Part shown: positions 56,301 to 64,000 of the stretch, piece by piece
How the letters are laid out: every line of letters starts with the position of its first letter
Position numbering within the stretch: the stretch's first letter is position 1
Assembly (NCBI GenBank): GCA_932294295.1
Contig: OW028585.1
Coordinates: 21,180,912-21,244,911 of the forward strand
From: Alitta virens
Taxonomy: Eukaryota; Annelida; Polychaeta; Phyllodocida; Nereididae
Length of the DNA: 64,000 nucleotides
Reading direction: 5' to 3'
Notes under the pieces: model-generated
Database searches by the model: none
Seen by the model: the letters and a program-made list of their open reading frames with translations, nothing else
What the model was told of the DNA's origin: nothing
Program-made: the position numbers and the translations under genes

Positions 56301-59300
56301 GACTGAGTGACTGAGTGACTGATTCTGATTGCTGTATTAATAATGCTAGCACAGACTATTAAATAAGGGTTTTGTTGCATTCAATATTATGACTGACTGA
56401 CTGACTGACTGATCACTGTATTAAGAATGCTAGCAGAGATTATTAAAAAAGGGTTTTGGTGCAATCATTATGACTGAGTGACTGAGTGACTGAGTGACTG
56501 AGTGACTGAGTGACTGAGTGACTGAGTGACTGAGTGACTGATTGCTGTATTAATAATGCTAGCACAGACTATTAAATAAGGGTTTTGTTGCATTCAATAT
56601 TATGACTGACTGACTGACTGACTGATCACTGTATTAAGAATGCTAGCAGAGATTATTAAATAAGTGTTTTAGTGCAATCATTATGACTGACTGAGTGACT
56701 GACTGAGTGACTGATTGATGTATTGATAATGCTAGCACAGACTACAAGATCAGGGTTTTGTTGCATTCAATATTATGACTGACTGACTGACTGACTGCTT
56801 AATCACTGTATTAATAATGTTAGCAGCGATCATTAAAAAAGGGTTTTGGTGCAATCATTATGACTGACTGATTGACTGAGTGACTGGGTGACTGATTGCT
56901 GTCTTAATAATGCTAGCACAGACTATTAAATAAGGGTTTTGTTGCATTCAATATTTTGACTGACTGACTGACTGACTGATCACTGTATTAAGAATGATAG
57001 CAGAGATTATTAAAAAAGGGTTTTGGTGCAATCATTATGACTGACTGACTGACTGACTGACTGACTGACTGACTGACTGACTGACTGACTGACTGACTGA
57101 CATGCTGACTGACTGACTGACTGATTGCTGTATTAATAATGCTAGCACAGACTATTAAATAAGAGTTTTGTTGCATTCAATATTATGACGGACTGACTGA
57201 CTGACTGATCACTGTATTAAGAATGCTAGCAGAGATTATTAAAAAAGGGTTTTGGTGCAATCATTATGACTGACTGAGTGACTGAGTGACTGAGTGACTG
57301 AGTGACTGAGTGACTGAGTGACTGAGTGACTGAGTGACTGAGTGACTGAGTGACAGATTGCTGTATTAATAATGCTAGCACAGACTTAAATAAGGGTTTT
57401 GTTGCATTTAATATTATGACTGACTGACTGACTGGTCACTGTAATAAGAATGCTAGCAGAGATTATTAAATAAGGGTTTTGGTGCAATCATTATGACTGA
57501 CTGAGTGACTGATTGACTGAGTGACTGAGTGACTGATTGCTGTATTAATAATGCTAGCACAGACTATTAAGTAAGGGTTTTGTTGCATTCAATATTATGA
57601 CTGACTGACTGACTGATCACTGTATTAATAATGCTAGCAGAGATTATTAAATAAGGGTTTTGGTGCAATCATTATGACTGACTGAGTGACTGATTGACTG
57701 AGTGACTGAGTGACTGATTGCTGTATTAATAATGCTAGCACAGACTATTAAATAAGGGTTTTGTTGCATTTAATATTATGACTGACTGGTCACTGTAATA
57801 AGAATGCTAGCAGAGATTATTAAATAAAGGTTTTGGTGCAATCATTATGACTGACTGAGTGACTGATTGACTGAGTGACTGAGTGACTGATTGCTGTATT
57901 AATAATGCTAGCACAGACTATTAAATAAGGGTTTTGTTGCATTCAATATTATGACTGACTGACTGACTGGTCACTGTATTAATAATGCTAGCAGAGATTA
58001 TTAAATAATGGTTTTGGTGCAAACATACTGACTGACTGACTGAGTGATTGAGTGATTTAGTGACTGATTCCTGTATTTATAATGCTAGCATAGACTATTA
58101 AACAAGGGTTTTGTTGCATTCAATATTATGACTGACTGACTGACTGACTGATCACTGTATTAATAATGCTAGCAGAGATTATTAAATAAGGGTTTTGGTG
58201 CAATCATTATGACTGACTGACTGAGTGACTGACTGACTGACTGACTGACTGACTGACATGCTGACTGACTGACTGACGTGCTGACTGACTGACTGACTGA
58301 CTGATTGCTGTATTAATAATGCTAGCACAGACTATTAAATAAGGGTTTTGTTGCATTCAATATTATGACTGACTGGCTGACTGACTGATCACTGTATTAA
58401 GAATGCTAGTAGAGATTATTAAAATAGGGTTTTGGTGCAATCATTATGACTGAGTGACTGAGTGACTGAGTGACTGAGTGACTGAGTGACTGAGTGACTG
58501 AGTGACTGAGTGACTGAGTGACTGATTGCTTTATTTATAATGCTAGCACAGACTATTAACTAAGGGTTTTGTTGCATTCAATATTATGACTGACTGACTG
58601 ACTGATCACTGTATTAATAATGCTAGCAGAGATTATTAAAAAAGGGTTTTGGTGCAATCATTTTGACTGACTGACTAAGTGACTGAGTGACTGAGTGACT
58701 GATTGCTGTATTAATAATGCTCCACAGACTTAAATAAGGGTTTTGTTGCATTTAATCTTATGACGTGCTGACTGACCGACTGACTGATCACTGTATTAAG
58801 AATGCTAGCAGAGATTATTAAATAAGGGTTTTAGTGCAATCATTATGACTGAGTGACTGACTAACTGACTGAGTGACTGATTGCTGTATTAATAATGCTA
58901 GCACAGACTATTAAATAAGGGTTTTGTTGCATTCAATATTTTGACTGACTGACTGACTGGTCACTGTATTAAAAATGCTAGCAGAGATTATTAAATAAGG
59001 GTTTTGGTGCAATCATTATGACTGACTGAGTGACTGATTGACTGAGTGACTGAGTGACTAATTGCTGTATGAATAATGCTAGCACAGACTATTAAATAAG
59101 GGTTTTGTTGCATTCAATATTATGACTGACTGACTGAATGATCACTGTATTAATAATGCTGGCAGAGATTATTAAATAAGGGTTTTGGTGCAAACATACT
59201 GACTGACTGACTGAGTGACTGAGTGAATGATTGCTGTATTAATAATGCTAGGGTAGACTATTAAATAAGGGTTTTGTTGCATACAATATAATGACTGACT

Positions 59301-60175
59301 GACTGACTGACTGATCACTGAATTAATAATGCTAGCAGAGATTATTAAATAAGGGTTTTGGTGCCATCACTATGACTGACTGACTAGCTGACTGAGTGAC
59401 TGAGTGACTGATTGCTGTATTAATAATGCTAGCACGGACTATTAAATAAGGGTTTTGTTGCATTCAATATTATGACTGACTGATCACTGTATTAATAATG
59501 CTAGCAGAGATTACTAAAAAAAAAAGGGTTTTGGTGCAATCATAATGACTGACTGACTGTAGACTGAGTGACTGAGTGACTGATTGCTGTATAATATTAA
59601 ATAAAGGTTTTGTTGCATTCAATTTACTGAATGACTGACTGATTACTGTATTAATAATGCTAGCAGAAATTATTAAATAAGGGTTTTGATGCATTGATTA
59701 TGACTGACTGAGTGACTGAATGAATGTGTGACTGTGTGACTGATTGCTGTATTGATAATGCTAGCACAGACTATTAAATAAGGGTTTTGTTGCATTCAAT
59801 ATTATGCCTGACTGACTGACTGATCACTGTATTAATAATGCTAGCTGAGATTATAAAATAAATGTTTTGGTGCTGTCAATATTCTGACTGTTTGAATGAA
59901 TGACTCACTGACTGACTAATTGCTGTATTAATAGTTCTAGCACACATTATTAAATATGCTAGCAGAGATTCATTCTATGGTGCAGTTAATATGATGACTG
60001 ACTGACTGATTGCTATATTTATAATGCTGGCACAGATTATTAAAGAAAGGTTTTGGTGCAGTCAATATTATGTCTGGTTGACTGACTGATTGCTGTATTG
60101 ATAATATTAGAACATATTAAATAAGGGTTTTGGTGCAGTCAATATTATGACTGGTTGAGTGAATTTAATACTGTT
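53344..60175. repeat. alternating two-monomer satellite with tetranucleotide spacers
   Basis: Two related ~60-bp cores alternate. Core A: TTGCTGTATTAATAATGCTA then GCACAGACTATTAAATAAGG and GTTTTGTTGCATTCAATATT, followed by a (GACT)n spacer. Core B: TCACTGTATTAAGAATGCTA then GCAGAGATTATTAAATAAGG and GTTTTGGTGCAATCATT, usually followed by (GAGTGACT)n. An A+B dimer is about 165-185 bases and over thirty A-type cores are present. Both carry the palindrome TGCTAGCA. Spacer lengths vary greatly. Two B cores in succession occur near 55600-55740. The Ser/Gln/Val repeats in minus-strand ORFs are translations of the spacer. Confidence 0.95.
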
Positions 60176-60214
60176 CATTATCACAATGTTAATTTAAGTA
60201 CAACATTTTAATTA

Positions 60215-60655
60215 GGAGTAATATATATATATATATGTATAATCGTTTTATTGACAAGCCTGATATCAGGAATTGATACATGTGTCATACAACATTACAA
60301 AACAAACAAATATACAACATAACAAAAACAAGTCTAGTGTCTACACCTACTATATATACAACAATGCATAGTCAACAGTTATATACATGAATGTAAAAGC
60401 AAATAGATCAGAATACTTATAGTGCAGAAACTGCTAGTTTGGGGGGTGATGGTTAATGCTCGATGATAGATGATACATTCATTAGTCATCAATATTTACA
60501 AGAAATTTTCCAAGAGATTTGAACAACTCCGGCTCTTTTGATTTCATGATGGTCTTAAATTTGTCTTCTTTGTTTAGCTGCTCAAAATTTTCTTTATGAT
60601 CGTTAGCTATTTTAAAGAGGTCCTCACGACTAAGTTTGTTATGTGGAAGCCGGAA
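60215..60655 (-). mobile_element. LINE 3' end inserted in the satellite
   Basis: On the minus strand an ORF tail, RLPHNKLSREDLFKIANDHK then a Glu/Lys-rich stretch and ELFKSLGKFLVNIDD, ends at a TAA (60482-60484). A 3' untranslated region and (TA)n near 60217-60232 follow. The pattern of a charged helix before the stop is common at the ends of non-LTR ORF2. The tail sequence matches 4695-4870. The satellite resumes directly at 60657. Confidence 0.6.
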
Positions 60656-60732
60656 GATTATTAAATAAGGGTTTTGGTGCAGTCAGTATGCCTGACTGAC
60701 TGACTGACTGACTGACTGACTGACTGACTGAC
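60656..60732. repeat. satellite fragment with (GACT)n
   Basis: AGATTATTAAATAAGGGTTT then TGGTGCAGTCAGTATGCC and ten GACT units, ending in ACGCTAGC. It separates the LINE fragment from the GC-rich insert. Confidence 0.9.
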
Positions 60733-62650
60733 GCTAGCCCAGACCAGGGCGAGAGAGACGAGTTTTCAAACCAAAGTAGGCAACCACGGCGACATTATGA
60801 GCCAGAGCAGGCAGTCATTGCCAAGTCGCGTGGTTATGCTAAGCCTAATCCGGTTTGCGACTGCGAGAAGGTTTGGCCCCTCTCGATAAGCCGTCCAGCT
60901 CCGAGAATGGCCGAAACCAAGCCGACACCATGTATCAGAGCCCCCTGGAGAGAATATGATTGCAGATATGGTAGGCTGTTGCTGCCGTCAAGATGGCGTT
61001 CGTTCATCTTCCGGCTTTGACAATGGCTCTATTCCCGGGTGTGAAGGGAATGTCTACACCCCGAGGAGATCTTCTTGGTTCGCAACCCCCATGCAGAGGC
61101 AGCAGGCTCGACCCAACCTGTTCGGGGAGAGTATGGGCTTCTGTGACGGCCTAAATGGTAGAAACATGCACTGGTCCCAGCCACCACTCGAATAGAGGGA
61201 TACGCCACTGGTGATGCACCTAACACCAGGTAACTTCGAAGAAGCCGCTCATGGAGCAGAGAATTCGTTCCGTGGAGCAGAGAATTCATTCCCAGATGCT
61301 CGTCAGTGAAACTTTAGGGCGCCAGCTACAGGTCATCATCTCGGTGCTCTCTGGCAAAGTCGTGATGGCAATTACGATCGTCATCCCCAACATCATGGTC
61401 GCGATCAATTTTTTGTGCCCCCCAGCCAAGTCAGCTGGCTCCGCTCCACCCCATGTGTATGTCAAACATGTGAGATGCTCGTAGCCACGAGCTGCATCCG
61501 GACTATATCAATAATGTTTCTTGGCCGGGCGGATATGACCCCACAATGGCCGACAATTCTTGCTCAGGTGCCAAGCACATCTTCCAGAGACTGAAAGATG
61601 CAGCTCTTCGGCAGGTCTAAATGGTAGAAACGTGCGCTGGTCCCAGCCACCACCAGAATAGAGGGATACGCCACTGGAGACGCACATGTCAGGTAGCTTC
61701 GAAGAAGCTGCTCGTGGAGCAGAGAATTCATTCCGTGGAGCAGAGAATTCCTTCCAAGATGCTCGTCAGTGAAACTTTAGGGCGCCAGCTACAGGTCATC
61801 ATCTCGGTGCTTTCTGGGAAAGTCGTTATGGCAATTACGATCGTCATCCCCAACATCATGGTCGCGATCAAATTTTTGTGCCCCCAGCCAAGTCAGCTGG
61901 CTCCGGCCTACCCCATGTGTATGTCGAACATGCAAGCTCCTCATGCTCATAGCCACGAGCTGTATCCGGACTATCTCAATGATGTTTCTTGGCCGGGCGG
62001 ATATGACCCCACAATGGCCGACAATTCATGCTCAGTTGCCGAGCACATCTTCCAGAGACTGAAAGATGCAGCTCTTTGGCTGGCCTAAATGGTAGAAACG
62101 TGCGCTGGTCCCAGCCACCACCAGAATAGAGTGCTACACCACTGGAGACGCACCTCGCACCCGGTACTCTCGAAGAAGCCACTCGTGGAGCAGAGAGTTC
62201 TTTCCGTGGAGCAGAGAATTCCTTCCAAGACGCTCGTCAGGGAAACCTGAGGACGCCAGCTACAGGTCATCATCTCGGTGATTTCTGGCACAGTCGTGGT
62301 GGCAATTACAATCCTCATCTCCAACATCATGGTCGCGATCAATTTTCTGTGCCCCCCCCCCCCCCAGCCAAGTCAGCTGGCTCCGCCCAACCCCATGTGT
62401 ATGTCGAACAGGTGCTCGTAGCCACGAGCTGCATCCGGACTATCTCAATGATGTTTTTTGGCCGGGAGGATATGACCCCACAGTGGCCGACAATTCTTGC
62501 TCAGGTGCTGAGCACATCTTCCAGAGACTGAAAGATGCGGCTCTTCACAGTGAGTTTGTGGACATGATCAATCTGGTTTCTAACATAAGATCAAACAATG
62601 ACAAATTTAGAAGCATTGTAGATGAGTTTGGCAATTTAAATATTAAATGT
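60733..62650 (+). repeat. GC-rich insert with a 465-bp unit present three times, coding-like
   Basis: Composition changes abruptly to GC-rich and CpG-rich. A unique left part (60733-61152) is followed by three copies of a ~465-bp unit starting TAAATGGTAGAAAC at 61153, 61618 and 62086. In copy 3 the unit passes into unique sequence at about 62545. Translation hints: RSSWFATPMQRQQARPNLFG in the left part; FRGAENSF, GNYDRHPQHHGRDQ and, across a variable C run, PMCMSN, LNDVSWPGGYDPTMADNSC and AEHIFQRLKDAAL in each unit. Copy 3 then continues HSEFVDMINLVSNIRSNNDK. Reading frame is lost at the C run and at UGA/UAG codons. I recognise no family. It may be a multiplied exon or a piece of an unknown element. 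Confidence 0.7.
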
Positions 62651-62716
62651 CAAAGGTCGAGACTGACTGACGGACTGACTGATTGCTGTATTAATAATGC
62701 TAGCACAGATTTTTAA
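62482..62716 (+). pseudogene. coding-like end of the GC-rich insert, no family recognised
   Basis: The frame from about 62483 reads MADNSCSGAEHIFQRLKDAA, then LHSEFVDMINLVSNIRSNND and KFRSIVDEFGNLNIKC before entering the satellite. The helical, charged character and agreement with copies 1 and 2 over the first half suggest former coding sequence. Upstream continuity is broken by the C run near 62351-62364. Confidence 0.35.
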
Positions 62717-62942
62717 ATAACGGTTTTGGTGCATTCAATCTTATGACTGATTGCTGTTTTGATATTGCTAGCACAGATTATTAAATAAGGGTTTTGGTGC
62801 AGTCATTATGACTGACTGACTAGTCAGACTGCTGTATTAATAATGCTAGCAGAGATTATTAAATAAGGGTTTTGGTGCAGTCAATCTTATGACTGACTGA
62901 TTGATTGCTGTATTGATAGTGCTAGCACAGATTATTATCAGT
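62651..62942. repeat. right edge of the satellite
   Basis: Four diverged monomers (TAATAATGCTAGCACAGAT.., GTTTTGGTGCAGTCAATCTT..) with few GACT units. These monomers combine features of cores A and B. Confidence 0.9.
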
Positions 62943-64000
62943 GAAGGGAAGGGGGTGTTAAAGAAGGGGTGGCCTGATAAGGGCAAACTATTTCTAGGTC
63001 ATTTTGATCTCATGTTCCCTTGTAAATATAACTAGTACACATGGATTTACCATTAGATGGATGCCACGGGTTTTACAGCCATATTGTGTCACTGCTGAAT
63101 CTCAAGTGAAGAAACCCAAGCAAGTGGAGTAGTTTTGTCGGAAATGGTATAGTGTGTCATAGGTCATAGCCAGTAGGCTGCTTGTGCAACAATAGTTCAG
63201 TTGTGAAATAATTTAGGTCTCATGCCTTAAAGTTGATTGATTGATTAATTGGTCTTATGCAGGAAACAGGTTTCAATGGTTGTCACGTACTGTTCATGAC
63301 AGTCTCCTTTCATTCATTCATTCATTCAAAGCCAGTATAAAGTCAATTGAGCCACGGAGCCAATTAATATTGGACGCTTGTCAGTCACAAAATTAATCGT
63401 CAGTCACTCCTGTCTATCTCTCTTTGCCGTTGCCATAGCAGTCATATGTCACGATTCGGTGTACATGTTATGTTGCAAAATATCCATCCATCTGTCCGTC
63501 CTTCCATTTGTCTGTCTGTCTGTCTAGCTGTCTGTCTGTCTGTCTATTAATCTATCTATCGAATAAAAAAAGTCAAAGTAGCCTTCATAAAGAACAGAAT
63601 GCAGACAGGGGCACAAACATAGCAAGATGGTTAAAAATATTTATTTCTAAATAATAATAACACATTATCACTTCACATAATCTTGGTTAAACCCTGGTTT
63701 ATCTAGGATGTAATGGACTGGGTATAGATGTAGTTAAATGTATTTTTAATTTATTGATAATATCGATATCTCAGGATCTACTTATCACATTGCAATGAAA
63801 TTTACATGGTCTTAATCTAGCTATTCAAACCAAATAGTGTCATCTTCCTAGGAATAGTGATGACAGTGTTGCTTGGGTATCAGTCCCAACCCCCTCTGCG
63901 CAATTAAAAGCTGATATCTATATACCCCTATGATATCTAACACCTGCTCTTAAAGAGCCCGTGGTTTTCATGGGGTTAACAGGGCTAAATCAAGCATCTG
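62943..64000. other. no gene; simple repeats
   Basis: (CATT)n at about 63309-63327 and (GTCT)n-type repeats with CCATCCATCTGTCC variants at about 63481-63560. Otherwise AT-rich sequence without supported features to the window end. Confidence 0.6.

Noticed and set aside
53530..57176. Minus-strand ORFs of SVTQSLSH or SVSQSVSQ repeats starting MQQNPYLIVCAS
   Set aside because: They arise from GACT/GAGTGACT spacers and a satellite core; length follows spacer length, with no independent support for translation.
53344..60175. CRISPR-like appearance of regularly spaced conserved cores with variable spacers
   Set aside because: The spacers are simple tetranucleotide or octanucleotide repeats, not unique sequences, the genome is animal, and no cas genes exist. 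It is a satellite.

Overview
The window looks like repeat-rich, AT-rich nuclear DNA from an invertebrate animal, most likely marine. The reasons are spliced genes with GT..AG introns, C2H2 zinc-finger genes, tRNA-derived SINEs, several LINE clades, a DIRS-type tyrosine-recombinase retroelement, hAT, Tc1, PIF/Harbinger and Ty3/gypsy elements, and long satellites. A mollusc or another non-vertebrate bilaterian fits, but nothing seen fixes the phylum. Nothing suggests a bacterium, plasmid or phage. I found no certain single-copy host gene; almost everything with coding potential is a mobile-element gene or a duplicated zinc-finger gene.

Layout. 1-3592: minus-strand Ty3/gypsy retrotransposon (5' LTR, primer-binding site, gag, protease, reverse transcriptase), running off the left edge. 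3.6-10.2 kb: MITE-like and minisatellite DNA. 10.2-12.8 kb: SINE, a C2H2 zinc-finger gene with a homogenised finger array, and a Tc1 remnant in its 3' end. 15.2-18.5 kb: a near full-length hAT transposon with terminal inverted repeats, subterminal repeats, a likely target-site duplication and a spliced transposase gene with all catalytic residues. 18.9-19.6 kb: PIF/Harbinger-type MITE. 20-30 kb: decayed coding remnants (an unnamed repetitive protein, a LINE endonuclease/RT, an unassigned DDE-like transposase, a Harbinger transposase, a zinc-knuckle protein). 30-34 kb: SINE with (CA)n tail, foldback hairpins and a second, broken zinc-finger copy with flanks duplicated from the 11 kb locus. 34.4-36.1 kb: DIRS remnant. 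38-43 kb: foldback elements, an RNase H-bearing LINE fragment and a long LINE with two in-frame stops.

46.8-53.1 kb: an isolated CCAAT/octamer/TATA block, a SINE, a 52-bp tandem array, a 927-bp tandem array carrying two tRNA-like SINE segments per unit, and a SINE with a clean target-site duplication. 53.3-62.9 kb: a satellite in which two monomer types alternate, each with its own microsatellite spacer ((GACT)n or (GAGTGACT)n). It is interrupted by a LINE 3' end and by a GC-rich, coding-like insert with a 465-bp unit present three times. The last kilobase holds only simple repeats.

The genes do not form a pathway. The window records layered transposition, segmental duplication and satellite expansion. 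The observations most worth checking are the alternating satellite with undifferentiated monomers at its edges, the GC-rich triplicated insert, and the possibly active hAT.
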